DNA of 64,000 nucleotides from the NCBI GenBank assembly GCA_900551295.1, contig URVJ01000005.1, forward strand, positions 1 through 64,000, given 5' to 3'. Shown here piece by piece: positions 35,087-43,993 of this stretch. This DNA is from an uncultured Eubacteriales bacterium. Its GTDB lineage: Bacteria; Bacillota; Clostridia; Oscillospirales; CAG-382. A model generated the notes under the pieces. The model searched no databases. It was not told the DNA's origin and worked only from the letters and a program-made list of their open reading frames with translations. Every line of letters starts with the position of its first letter. Position 1 is the first letter of the stretch. Both the position numbers and the translations under genes were made by a program.

Positions 35087-35201
35087 ATGCATAAACGGCG
35101 TTAATCCGCACAGAATATAATCCGAAGATAACGCGAAAAAACTCTGCCGTGCGTGTATTTGTGCGGCAGATACGCGAATTTTACATTCGGAGGAGAAAAA
35201 T

Positions 35202-36278
35202 ATGAAAAAAATCTGCATACTTGCTGCAGTGGTTCTGTTATGTGCCGGAATGTGTTCCTGCTCGTCCGGAACGGGAAATAATAACGGTTCAAAAGACGGC
35301 GAGGTTGCTGTATTTTACTATACTTACAGCGACACCTATATTTCGGGCGTAAGAAGCGCAATGGACAAGCTCCTTTCGCAAAGAGGCAATAAATATAACG
35401 ATTACGACGCAAACGCAAACCAGACGACCCAGACCGAACAGATACAGACCTCACTCGCCAAGGGCGCGTCCGCTCTCATAGTCAACGTAGTCGATACCGG
35501 CTCAAACGACTCTGCACAGAATATAGTAAATCTTGCAAAGAATTCGGATATTCCTGTAATATTCTTTAACCGTTCGGTTGATGAAAGCGTTGTGACGGAT
35601 TACGAAAAATGCGTGTTTGTCGGAACAGACTACGAAATGGCAGGTCATATGCAGGGACAGATGATAGGCGAGTACCTGGCGGAGCATTTTGACGAGGTTG
35701 ACCTCAATAAAGACGGAAAAATCAGCTATGTCATGTTTAAAGGGCAGGAGGGCAATATGGAGGCAATAGCGCGCACACGTTTCGGCGTGGAGGACTGTAA
35801 CAGCGTGCTTGCGGCACATAACCTTGCGCCTCTTGAATTTTACGACGCGTCGAATAAAAATGCCTACCTTGTTGATCAGGACGGACTGTGGTCGTCCGCT
35901 GCTGCCGCGAATTATATGAGTACAATATTGGCGCAGTACAGCGAATCCAATAAAAACATGGTAGAGCTTGTAATAGCAAATAATGACGAAATGGCACTCG
36001 GTGCTGTAAGCTCGCTGCAAAGCGCGGGATATAATAAAAGCGGCGCAAAGACAATTCCCGTATTCGGAGTTGACGCAACAGACGCCGCACGCGACGCAAT
36101 CAAAAACGGCGCAATGGCAGGTACTATACGTCAGGACGCACAAGGCATGGCGCAGACCATTACAACGATACTTGATAATTTTGCCAACGGCAGCTACGTT
36201 TTTGAGGGTGTGGATAAAGAAAATATCGTCGGCACATGGCGAGTGAATATTCCGTATTCCGCATACACGGGAGAATAA
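35202..36278 (+). CDS. mglB: Galactose/glucose ABC transporter substrate-binding lipoprotein
   Basis: 358-residue periplasmic-binding-protein type 1 fold with a lipoprotein signal (MCSCSSG). The calcium loop DLNKDGKISYVMFKG (about residues 166-180) matches that of the E. coli galactose/glucose-binding protein, which strongly favours MglB over other sugar-binding proteins. Other matches are VIFFNRSV and VIANNDEMALGAV. CGGAGGAG precedes the start. It is first of mglBAC. Confidence 0.9.
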   Translation: MKKICILAAVVLLCAGMCSCSSGTGNNNGSKDGEVAVFYYTYSDTYISGVRSAMDKLLSQRGNKYNDYDANANQTTQTEQIQTSLAKGASALIVNVVDTGSNDSAQNIVNLAKNSDIPVIFFNRSVDESVVTDYEKCVFVGTDYEMAGHMQGQMIGEYLAEHFDEVDLNKDGKISYVMFKGQEGNMEAIARTRFGVEDCNSVLAAHNLAPLEFYDASNKNAYLVDQDGLWSSAAAANYMSTILAQYSESNKNMVELVIANNDEMALGAVSSLQSAGYNKSGAKTIPVFGVDATDAARDAIKNGAMAGTIRQDAQGMAQTITTILDNFANGSYVFEGVDKENIVGTWRVNIPYSAYTGE

Positions 36279-36304
36279 GGCTGATTTTTGAGGGAGAGGT
36301 TGTG

Positions 36305-37819
36305 ATGTCAGTGTCGGATAAAAGCGAGGCACTCTTGAAAATGACTGATATTGAAAAGTCGTTCCCCGGTGTAAAGGCATTAAATAAAGTTTCGTTAAAT
36401 GTAAGAGCCGGAAGCGTCCATGCGCTTATGGGGGAAAACGGTGCAGGCAAATCCACGCTTATGAAATGTCTTTTCGGAGTGTACAGAAAAGACTCGGGGC
36501 ACATTTATCTTGACGGCAGAGAAGTGGATTTCAGAAATTCCAAGGAGGCACTTGAAAACGGCGTCGCAATGGTTCATCAGGAACTTAATCAGGCACTCAA
36601 GCGCAATGTCATGGATAATATGTGGCTCGGACGCTTTCCGAGAGTGTCAAAATATCTGCCTTTCACAAGCGAGAGCAAAATGTATCAGAAAACTTCGGAG
36701 ATCTTTTCCGATCTCGGCATTAACGTAAATCCCAAAACCGTCATGAATAAGCTTTCGGTTTCAAAACGGCAGATGGTGGAAATAGCAAAGGCTGTTTCGT
36801 ATAATTCAAAGATAATAGTTTTTGACGAACCTACGTCCTCTTTGACGGATACCGAGGCGCAACGGCTTTTTGAGATAATAGATATGTTAAAAAAACGCGG
36901 CTGCGGCATCATATATATTTCTCATAAAATGGAGGAGATAAAGCGCATATCCGACGATATAACCATAATGCGCGACGGAACATGGATAGCCACAAAGCCG
37001 GCAAGCGAGCTTTCAACCGAGGATATAATCAAACTCATGGTCGGCAGAGAGCTTACGAGCAGATACCCGAAAAAGGAAAATAAACTCGGCAAAACGTCGC
37101 TTGAAGTAAATAATCTTTCCGGAATGTACTCAAAACTTTCTGACGTCACCTTCAGTGCAAGGAGCGGAGAAATACTCGGCATCGCAGGACTGGACGGTTC
37201 GGGAAGAACCGAACTTCTTGAAACCGTTTACGGCATTGCTGCAAAAAAATCCGGAACGGTAAGGCTGTACGGTAATGAAATTGTGAATTCCGGCGCTAAA
37301 AAGGCTGTGTCAAACGGATTTGCGCTGCTTACCGAAGAACGGCGTGCAAACGGAATTTTCGGCATACTGAATATCCGTGAGAATACTACTGTTTCAAGCC
37401 TTAAACGGTATAAAAGCGGCCCTTTTCTCAATAAACGCAAGATGAAAGACGTGACGGATTGGGCGATAAAGTCAATGCATATCAAAACGCCGTCGCAGGA
37501 GACAAAAATCGGAACACTTTCGGGAGGAAATCAGCAAAAAGTGATTTTCGGACGCTGGCTGCTGACCGAACCCGAAGTATTGCTGCTTGATGAGCCGACA
37601 AGAGGAATAGACGTCGGCGCGAAATACGAAATTTATGAGCTTATAATAAAAATGGCAAAAGATGGAAAGACAGTTATCATGGTGTCCTCCGAAATGCCTG
37701 AGCTTTTAGGCGTGTGCGACAGAATAATTGTAATGTCCGGTGGAAAGCTTTCGGGAGAGGTTGATCCCGAAACCGCAACACAGGAAGAAATCATGGCGCT
37801 TGCCGCAAAATTTGCATAA
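36305..37819 (+). CDS. mglA: Galactose/methylgalactoside ABC transporter ATP-binding protein
   Basis: 504-residue tandem ABC ATPase. Domain 1: Walker A GENGAGKST, signature LSVSKRQM, Walker B IIVFDEPTSSL. Domain 2: degenerate Walker A GLDGSGRTE, signature LSGGNQQK and LLLDEPTRGID, the usual asymmetric pattern of MglA/RbsA. The ATG at 36305 has GAGAGG upstream. Confidence 0.93.
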   Translation: MSVSDKSEALLKMTDIEKSFPGVKALNKVSLNVRAGSVHALMGENGAGKSTLMKCLFGVYRKDSGHIYLDGREVDFRNSKEALENGVAMVHQELNQALKRNVMDNMWLGRFPRVSKYLPFTSESKMYQKTSEIFSDLGINVNPKTVMNKLSVSKRQMVEIAKAVSYNSKIIVFDEPTSSLTDTEAQRLFEIIDMLKKRGCGIIYISHKMEEIKRISDDITIMRDGTWIATKPASELSTEDIIKLMVGRELTSRYPKKENKLGKTSLEVNNLSGMYSKLSDVTFSARSGEILGIAGLDGSGRTELLETVYGIAAKKSGTVRLYGNEIVNSGAKKAVSNGFALLTEERRANGIFGILNIRENTTVSSLKRYKSGPFLNKRKMKDVTDWAIKSMHIKTPSQETKIGTLSGGNQQKVIFGRWLLTEPEVLLLDEPTRGIDVGAKYEIYELIIKMAKDGKTVIMVSSEMPELLGVCDRIIVMSGGKLSGEVDPETATQEEIMALAAKFA

Positions 37820-37842
37820 AAAGTAAAAAAGGAGTGACATCT

Positions 37843-38925
37843 ATGCCCGAAAACAGTATGGAAGAAAAGCCGAAAAATCAAAAGCTTGCGGCGTTCAGAC
37901 AAAAAAGTGCCGCAGATAAAAAAAGGGCCGTAAGCGATCTGCTTTTCAATAACGCAATGTACATTATAATTGTGCTTGCGATAATATTTATAGCAATACG
38001 CGTTCCGGCGTTTCTGTCTCTTTCGTCGATAATTAATATAATATCATTGACCGCCGCAAAACTGCCGATAGCACTCGGAATCGGCGGTGCGATAGTGCTT
38101 ACGGGCACAGATATTTCGGCAGGACGCGCAGTCGGACTTACGGCTTGTATTGCCGCGTCAATGCTCCAGATAACGACATATCCCAGTAAAATGTTTCCTG
38201 GTATCAAGCCTTTTCCTCTGTGGGTCGTTCTGCTCGCGGTGATAGCCGTCGGCGCGCTTATAGGACTTGTAAACGGCTTTTTCGTTGCAAAATTCAAGCT
38301 TCACCCGTTTATTGTTACGCTCTCGACACAGCTTATAGTGTTCGGTGCTGTGCTCATGTATCTCATGATAGGCACAAATAACGGTCAGACGCTGTCGGGA
38401 CTTGATAACAGGTATCTCGAGTTTGTGCGCGGAACGTTGTTTACCGTAAGGAATGTGGCAGTACCGAGATATGTGCTGTATTCAATTATAATAACGGTGC
38501 TGATGTGGGTTATATGGAATAAAACGCCTTTCGGAAAAAATATGTTTGCCGTAGGTTCAAACGAGGAAGCCGCGAATGTGTCGGGAATTAATGTGTTTGC
38601 AACAATAGTTACGGTTTTTGTGCTTGCCGGAATAATGTACGGCATTACGGGATTTCTTGAAGGCGCGAGAATTGCATCCTGCTCCGCAAATACGGGACTT
38701 AACTATGAATGTGACGCGATTGCCGCGTGCGTAATCGGCGGAGTGTCCTTTGTCGGCGGTACCGGTAAGATCAGCGGAATTGTTGTCGGAGTGCTGTTAT
38801 TGCAGATAATATTCGTCGGACTCAATTTCTTGTCCGTGTCGGCAAATATGCTCTATATTATAAAGGGACTGATAATACTTGCGGCTTGCGCCGTGGATAT
38901 GCGAAAGTATCTTACAAAGAAATAA
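37843..38925 (+). CDS. mglC: Galactose/methylgalactoside ABC transporter permease
   Basis: 360-residue BPD_transp_2 permease with about ten helices after a polar N-terminal ~40 residues. Family segments are IGGAIVLTGTDISAGRAVGL, GLVNGFFVAKFKLHPFIVTL and GNNEEAANVSGIN-type loop (here VGSNEEAANVSGIN). ATG at 37843 with AGGAGTGA upstream. Last gene of mglBAC. Confidence 0.92.
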   Translation: MPENSMEEKPKNQKLAAFRQKSAADKKRAVSDLLFNNAMYIIIVLAIIFIAIRVPAFLSLSSIINIISLTAAKLPIALGIGGAIVLTGTDISAGRAVGLTACIAASMLQITTYPSKMFPGIKPFPLWVVLLAVIAVGALIGLVNGFFVAKFKLHPFIVTLSTQLIVFGAVLMYLMIGTNNGQTLSGLDNRYLEFVRGTLFTVRNVAVPRYVLYSIIITVLMWVIWNKTPFGKNMFAVGSNEEAANVSGINVFATIVTVFVLAGIMYGITGFLEGARIASCSANTGLNYECDAIAACVIGGVSFVGGTGKISGIVVGVLLLQIIFVGLNFLSVSANMLYIIKGLIILAACAVDMRKYLTKK

Positions 38926-38942
38926 ACCGAGTGTAAAAAGAA

Positions 38943-38985
38943 CAGACCGTGCAGCTTTATTTGCCGTGCGGTCTGCTATTGTTTT
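38943..38985. terminator. Terminator between mglC and the amino-acid ABC operon
   Basis: Stem CAGACCG/CGGTCTG (38943-38949 with 38969-38975). On the minus strand it is followed by TTCTTTTT, so it also serves the convergent ATPase gene. Confidence 0.7.
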
Positions 38986-38995
38986 GATTGGATTT

Positions 38996-39769
38996 TCAGA
39001 TATTTTCGAGTGATTTTGCAAGAAAGTTTTTGGTTTTGGGGCTTGACGGATGCTCAAATATCTGTTCCGGAGTTCCTTCTTCCTCAATAATTCCGTCTGA
39101 AAGGAAAATAACCTTGTCCGAAACGCTCTTTGCAAAGTTCATCTCGTGCGTTACTATTATCATTGTGGTGTTGGTGTCTTTAAGTTCTCTGATAACTTTA
39201 AGAACCTCGCCCGTAAGCTCGGGATCAAGCGCACTTGTCGGCTCGTCAAAGCAGAGAATGTCAGGCTGCATTACAAGCGCACGCGCTATTGCAACACGCT
39301 GCTGCTGTCCGCCCGAAAGATTGCAGGGATAGAAATCAGCTTTTTCCGAAAGACCGACTTTCTTTAAAAGATCGCTTGCCATATCGTTGATCTGACTTTT
39401 GCTCATGCCGTTCGGTTTTTGCTTTTCAAGCAGCTCTCTTGCAAGCGTCAGATTTTTCATAACCGTATACTGAGGGAAGAGATTGAAGGACTGGAAAACA
39501 AGTCCGAAATGAAGCCTGTTTGTGCGTATCTGCTTTTCGGAAATCTTTTCTTTGCTGTCGGCGTCGAATATAACGCTGCCGGCAACGCTGATCGTACCTT
39601 TGTCTGGGCGTTCGAGAAAGTTAAGACAGCGCATGAGCGTGGTTTTTCCGCTGCCGGACGAACCGATAAGCGCAAGCACTTCGCCTTTTTCAACGCTGAA
39701 ATTTATGCCTTTTAAAACCTCGGTCTTGCCGAAATTTTTCTCTAAGTTCTTTACTTCTAAAATAGCCAT
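38996..39769 (-). CDS. Polar amino acid ABC transporter ATP-binding protein
   Basis: 257-residue GlnQ/HisP-type ATPase. Walker A GSSGSGKTTLMRCLNFLERP, Q-loop LVFQSFNLFPQYT, signature LSGGQQQRVAIARAL, Walker B ILCFDEPTSALDPE, switch VTHEMNFA. It powers the permease encoded 3 bases upstream. Confidence 0.93.
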   Translation of the reverse strand: MAILEVKNLEKNFGKTEVLKGINFSVEKGEVLALIGSSGSGKTTLMRCLNFLERPDKGTISVAGSVIFDADSKEKISEKQIRTNRLHFGLVFQSFNLFPQYTVMKNLTLARELLEKQKPNGMSKSQINDMASDLLKKVGLSEKADFYPCNLSGGQQQRVAIARALVMQPDILCFDEPTSALDPELTGEVLKVIRELKDTNTTMIIVTHEMNFAKSVSDKVIFLSDGIIEEEGTPEQIFEHPSSPKTKNFLAKSLENI

Positions 39770-39772
39770 GGT

Positions 39773-40501
39773 TCAGCTCCTGAAATAACTTAATTTTTTC
39801 TCGATTTTTCCGAACAGCACCGTAAGCAGACCGTTGAATACAAGATAGTATACCACCGTGAAGAATAACGGCCATATCTGACCGCTGATACCGTGCGAAC
39901 TCTTCATGAACGCCTGTCCTGCCCATATTATTTCCTGAAGTGCTATAATACGAGCAAGAGACGTGTCCTTTACAAGCGTAATAATTTCGTTTGACATAGG
40001 CGGCACGATTCTCTTTATCATCTGAAGAAATGTCACATGAAAGAAGATCTGCGATTTCGACATTCCGAGAACCTGTCCCGCCTCGGTCTGACCGAGAGGA
40101 ACGCCCTGTATGCCTCCGCGGTATATTTCCGAAAAATAGCAGGCATAGTTTATAATGAAAGCAACAGACGCCGCAACAAATCTTCCTTGCTCGCCGCTGC
40201 CCCAGATCTGATTTTTAAGTACAAGTCCCGGAAAATAGTAGATTATCAACAGCTGAATCATCAAAGGCGAGCCGCGCACGATCCATACAATGATCTTAGT
40301 AAGACCTGACAGCGGTTTAAAACGCGACATCGAGCCGAAGGAAATTATAAGACCGAGAGGAAGCGCGCCTATAAGCGTTACAAAGAACAGCTTTAAGGTT
40401 TGCACAAAACCCGAATTGATTGCCGGAAAAACGATAGGGAACTGCTCGGCTATTTTTTGGAAGAAAGCGGTAAAGCTTTCAAAAAATTCTGTATACGGCA
40501 T
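39773..40501 (-). CDS. Polar amino acid ABC transporter permease
   Basis: 242-residue HisMQ-type permease with about five helices and the EAA loop (GQTEAGQVLGMSKSQIFFHV). Other family segments are KIIVWIVRGSPLMIQLLII and SLARIIALQEIIWAGQ. A single permease gene suggests a homodimer. Confidence 0.92.
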   Translation of the reverse strand: MPYTEFFESFTAFFQKIAEQFPIVFPAINSGFVQTLKLFFVTLIGALPLGLIISFGSMSRFKPLSGLTKIIVWIVRGSPLMIQLLIIYYFPGLVLKNQIWGSGEQGRFVAASVAFIINYACYFSEIYRGGIQGVPLGQTEAGQVLGMSKSQIFFHVTFLQMIKRIVPPMSNEIITLVKDTSLARIIALQEIIWAGQAFMKSSHGISGQIWPLFFTVVYYLVFNGLLTVLFGKIEKKLSYFRS

Positions 40502-40540
40502 AAAACTTTCCTTTATACGGTTTTTTGTTTGTACTGCGAG

Positions 40541-40566
40541 AAAACAGAGAGCACATAGGCTCCCTG
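40541..40566 (-). terminator. Weak terminator between binding-protein and permease genes
   Basis: Minus strand CAGGGAGC/GCTCTCTG (plus 40559-40566 with 40545-40552, one G-U), 6-nt loop, then TTTTC. Likely lowers permease/ATPase output relative to the binding protein. Confidence 0.65.
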
Positions 40567-40596
40567 TCCCGTAATGCTTTTATATGCTTTGCTTTC

Positions 40597-41457
40597 TTAC
40601 TTTATGAGAGCGGCCTGAACGCCGTAAGTCTCTGCAAGAGCTTCCATTGAGCCGTCTGCCTTGCTGTCTGCAAAGAAAGCGTTGAGAAGTGCGGTAAGAT
40701 CAGAACCCTTTCTGAAACCTACGCCGTATTCTTCGCTGTTAAGACCGACGGTGTATGTAAGATTTTCGTAGCCTGTGCCTTCGCCTACCATAGCCGCAGC
40801 CATGAGAGAGTCGATTATAGCGGCGTCGCTTGTACCTGCGGCAGCCTCCATAACGGCAGTGGTCTGATCCTTTACGGCAGTGTATTCAAAGCCGTACTGG
40901 TCTGCCATTTCGTTTCCTGCGGAGCCCGATTCAACCGCAAAAACAAGGTCTTTGCAATCTTCCGCAGTCTTGTAATTCTCAGCCTTGTCTGCGGGAACTA
41001 CGACTACCTGCTGGTTGTTGCAGTAAGCGTCGGAACATTCCATCGAGGAAAGCGCCTCTTCGGTGAGCGTCATGCCGTTCCATACGCAGTCGATTGTCTT
41101 GCTGTTGAGTTCAAGTATCTTGTTGTCCCATTCAATCTCAACAAATTCAACGTCAACGCCGAGCTTTTCTGCAAAAGCCTTAGCCATGTCTGCGTCAAAG
41201 CCTATCCAGTTGCCGTCGGCGTCTCTGTAATCCATAGGCTCAAAATCGGTAACGCCTACAACGAGCTTGCCCTTGCTCTTTACGTATTCATAGTCGGAAT
41301 CGGTCTTTTCGGTGTCGTCGGCAGCATCTTTGTTTTCGTCGCCTGTGTTTACATTTACCTGATTGTCCTTGTCGTCGTTTGAAGCTTCGTTCTTTTTGCA
41401 GGCTGCAAATGTAAGGCACATGAGCGCTGCGAGCATGATTGCAAGTATTTTTTTCAT
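40597..41457 (-). CDS. Polar amino acid ABC transporter substrate-binding lipoprotein
   Basis: 286-residue SBP_bac_3 lipoprotein; signal ends FAACKK. After an Asp/Asn/Lys linker come the two lobes (KLVVGVTDFEPMDYRDADG; WIGFDADMAKAFAEKLGV). The segment that normally contains the Arg for the ligand carboxylate (S/T-x-T-x-x-R, HisJ Arg77) reads MTLTEEALSSM, with Ala in place of Arg. The ligand may therefore not be a standard alpha-amino acid bound in the usual way. Starts the three-gene unit. Confidence 0.9.
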   Translation of the reverse strand: MKKILAIMLAALMCLTFAACKKNEASNDDKDNQVNVNTGDENKDAADDTEKTDSDYEYVKSKGKLVVGVTDFEPMDYRDADGNWIGFDADMAKAFAEKLGVDVEFVEIEWDNKILELNSKTIDCVWNGMTLTEEALSSMECSDAYCNNQQVVVVPADKAENYKTAEDCKDLVFAVESGSAGNEMADQYGFEYTAVKDQTTAVMEAAAGTSDAAIIDSLMAAAMVGEGTGYENLTYTVGLNSEEYGVGFRKGSDLTALLNAFFADSKADGSMEALAETYGVQAALIK

Positions 41458-41486
41458 AATTCTTTACTCCTTTGCTTGTTTAGCGA

Positions 41487-41500
41487 TTTACTGTACTAAA
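41487..41500. promoter_or_regulatory. Possible operator in the amino-acid transporter leader
   Basis: Near-palindrome TTTACTGTACTAAA, nine bases downstream of the -10 hexamer and 30 bases before the start codon, a position suitable for repressor binding. No regulator gene is adjacent. Confidence 0.35.
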
Positions 41501-41508
41501 GTGACTAC

Positions 41509-41537
41509 ATTATAACACGCCAGTTTGTGTTTGTCAA
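41509..41537 (-). promoter_or_regulatory. Promoter of the amino-acid ABC operon
   Basis: Minus strand: -35 TTGACA (plus 41532-41537), 17-bp spacer, -10 TATAAT (plus 41509-41514); full consensus. Confidence 0.88.
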
Positions 41538-41632
41538 CACTATATTTATAAAAAAATAATATTAATTTGCACATTTCTTTGTGCATAATTACCTTGCGGC
41601 ATAACATAAACATATAAATTCATTTTTTACTG

Positions 41633-41661
41633 TTGCTAAACTTATAATTATATGTTATAAT
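41633..41661 (+). promoter_or_regulatory. Promoter of the aminotransferase-trpS unit
   Basis: -35 TTGCTA (41633-41638), 17-bp spacer, -10 TATAAT (41656-41661). The leader to the start codon is about 60 nt, too short for a T-box. Confidence 0.75.
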
Positions 41662-41728
41662 TACAAGAAAATGTATAACTGTGCCGTTTTGCTTGACGGA
41701 ACTGTGAGAATACTAAGGAGAACGCATC

Positions 41729-42913
41729 ATGGAATTCAACTTTTCAAACAGAGTGCAGTCGTTAAAGCCGTCTGCCATAAGAGAAATATTCAAATCGCTT
41801 ACAAACCCGAATGTAATATCCTTTGCTGCCGGAAATCCGTCGCCGCTTTCGTTTCCGGTTGAAAAGCTTAAAGTGCTTGCCGATAAAATATTTGAGGAAA
41901 GCGCGGCCTCCTCGCTCCAGTACGGGATTACCGAGGGATATACGCCTCTTCGCGAACAGGTTGCGGAGAGATTGAAATCAAAATTCAATACCGGGCGCGA
42001 CTTTGATGAAACAATAATAGTTTCGGGCGGTCAGCAGGGAATAGACCTTACCTGTAAGGTTCTGTGCAATGAGGGCGATACTGTCGTATGTGAAAATCCG
42101 AGCTTTATCGGCGCGCTCAACGCTTTTCGTTCCTACGGCGTAAACTTAAAGGGACTCGACGTCGGAGACGACGGCATTGATCCCGAAGAACTCGAAACTC
42201 TGCTTAAAACCGATAAAAAAGTAAAGCTTATATATCTTATCCCGACTTTCCAGAATCCGGCAGGCATAACAATGTCTCTCGAAAAGAGAAAAGCCGTGCT
42301 CGCGGTTGCAAAGAAGTATAATGTGCCGATACTTGAGGACAATCCTTACGGCGAACTCAGATTTGCCGGAACCGATATACCTACCATAAAGAGCATGGAC
42401 GATGAGGGTATAGTAATTTACTGCGGTTCTTTCTCAAAAATTCTTTCCGCAGGTATGCGCGTCGGCTTCCTTTGCGGACATAAGGATCTTATTCAGAAGA
42501 TCGTAGTTGTCAAGCAGACAAACGACGTTCATACAAACCTGTTTTTCCAGATGCTCTGTTCGAGATTTATTTCGGAATATGGGCTTGACGACCATATTGC
42601 AGGCATTAAGAAACTCTACCGCGATAACTGCATGACAATGCTTTCCGAAATGGATGCAAAATTCCCCGAAAATGTAAAATATACCCGTCCCGAAGGCGGA
42701 TTGTTCCTTTGGGTGACAATGCCGGACAGCGTGGATATGAATGAGTTTATCAAGAAAACCGTTGCCGCCGAAGTTGCGGTAGTTCCGGGCGCTACGTTCC
42801 TGCCCGATACAGGCATGGTTTCCCATTCGTTCAGAATGAACTATTCCATGCCTACCAAGGATCAGATAATCAAGGGTGTCGGAATACTTGCCGACGTAAT
42901 GAAAAATATGTAA
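41729..42913 (+). CDS. PLP-dependent aminotransferase (2-aminoadipate/aromatic type)
   Basis: 394-residue class I/II fold-type I aminotransferase similar to LysN/MocR-type catalytic domains, without a DNA-binding part. Seen: PNVISFAAGNPSPLSFPVEK, IVSGGQQGIDLTCKVLCN, YLIPTFQNPAGITMS, LEDNPYGELRF and the Schiff-base Lys in CGSFSKILSAGMRVGF. Probably transaminates aromatic, branched or 2-aminoadipate-like amino acids with 2-oxoglutarate. It lies 15 bases before trpS, which makes an aromatic substrate plausible but unproven. Confidence 0.88.
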   Translation: MEFNFSNRVQSLKPSAIREIFKSLTNPNVISFAAGNPSPLSFPVEKLKVLADKIFEESAASSLQYGITEGYTPLREQVAERLKSKFNTGRDFDETIIVSGGQQGIDLTCKVLCNEGDTVVCENPSFIGALNAFRSYGVNLKGLDVGDDGIDPEELETLLKTDKKVKLIYLIPTFQNPAGITMSLEKRKAVLAVAKKYNVPILEDNPYGELRFAGTDIPTIKSMDDEGIVIYCGSFSKILSAGMRVGFLCGHKDLIQKIVVVKQTNDVHTNLFFQMLCSRFISEYGLDDHIAGIKKLYRDNCMTMLSEMDAKFPENVKYTRPEGGLFLWVTMPDSVDMNEFIKKTVAAEVAVVPGATFLPDTGMVSHSFRMNYSMPTKDQIIKGVGILADVMKNM

Positions 42914-42928
42914 TTTGCGGAGAAGAAA

Positions 42929-43957
42929 ATGGATAATAACAATATAAATACCGAGCCTCAGAAAAAGAAAAGGATATTTTCGGGTGTTCAGCCCAGCGGT
43001 ATCCTGACTCTCGGAAACTATCTCGGAGCAATCAAAAACTGGGTGGGACTTCAGGAAGGATACGAGTGCTTTTACTGCGTTGTCGATCTTCATGCGATAA
43101 CCGTAAGACAGACTCCTGCGGAACTCAGAAAAAGAACGCTTGAAGGACTTGCGCTGTATATTGCCTGCGGCATAGACCCCGAAAAGAGCGTAATGTTTGT
43201 GCAGAGCCATGTTCCGGCACACGCTGAGCTTTCGTGGGTTCTCGGCTGTAATACAATGTTCGGCGAGCTTTCGAGAATGACGCAGTTTAAGGATAAGTCG
43301 CAGAAACATTCCGATAATATAAACGCGGGACTCTTTACATATCCCGTGCTAATGGCTGCCGACATACTGCTTTATCAGACAGACCTTGTTCCCGTCGGAA
43401 TAGACCAGAAGCAGCACGTTGAGCTTACGCGCGATATTGCCGGACGTTTCAACGGCGTTTACGGAGATACCTTTACAATCCCCGAACCTTTTATACCGCC
43501 TACGGGAAAGAAAATTTATTCGCTTACCGATCCGACAAAGAAGATGAGTAAGTCCGATCCCAATCCCGCGTCTTATGTCGCAATAATCGAAACGCGCGAC
43601 GACACCATACGTAAAATCAAACGTGCCGTTACGGATTCCGACGCCGTCGTGAAATTTGCCGAAGGTAAAGACGGTATAAATAACCTTATGTCGATTTACA
43701 GCGCGTTTACCGGTAAAGATTACGATGAGATAGAGCGCGAATTCGACGGCAAGGGCTACGGCGATTTCAAGGCAGCCGTGGGCGAGGTGTGCGCGGACGG
43801 ACTGGAAAATGTCAGAACCGAGTACGCAAAGCTCGTAAAGGATAAGGCGTACCTTGAGAGCATAATGAAAGACGGAGCTATGAAAGCTTCGTATGTCGCA
43901 TCAAAAACTCTTTCAAAGGTTTACAGAAAAGTCGGCTTTTATCAGCAAGGAAGATAA
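42929..43957 (+). CDS. trpS: Tryptophan-tRNA ligase
   Basis: 342-residue class I synthetase. The HIGH-like motif is SGILTLGNYLGAI and the KMSKS motif is KKMSKSDPNP. Other Trp-specific segments are MFVQSHVPAHAELSWVLGC and ADILLYQTDLVPVGIDQKQH. It is in an operon with the aminotransferase and the TagO-like gene and has no T-box of its own, although the trpXYZ transporter in this window does. Confidence 0.97.
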   Translation: MDNNNINTEPQKKKRIFSGVQPSGILTLGNYLGAIKNWVGLQEGYECFYCVVDLHAITVRQTPAELRKRTLEGLALYIACGIDPEKSVMFVQSHVPAHAELSWVLGCNTMFGELSRMTQFKDKSQKHSDNINAGLFTYPVLMAADILLYQTDLVPVGIDQKQHVELTRDIAGRFNGVYGDTFTIPEPFIPPTGKKIYSLTDPTKKMSKSDPNPASYVAIIETRDDTIRKIKRAVTDSDAVVKFAEGKDGINNLMSIYSAFTGKDYDEIEREFDGKGYGDFKAAVGEVCADGLENVRTEYAKLVKDKAYLESIMKDGAMKASYVASKTLSKVYRKVGFYQQGR

Positions 43958-43993
43958 ATATAAGTTTAGAATTTTACCTGAAAGGATATTCTT

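Noticed and set aside
35041..35100. Possible catabolite-responsive (cre) site before mglB
   Set aside because: Best candidate matches fewer than two thirds of the consensus.
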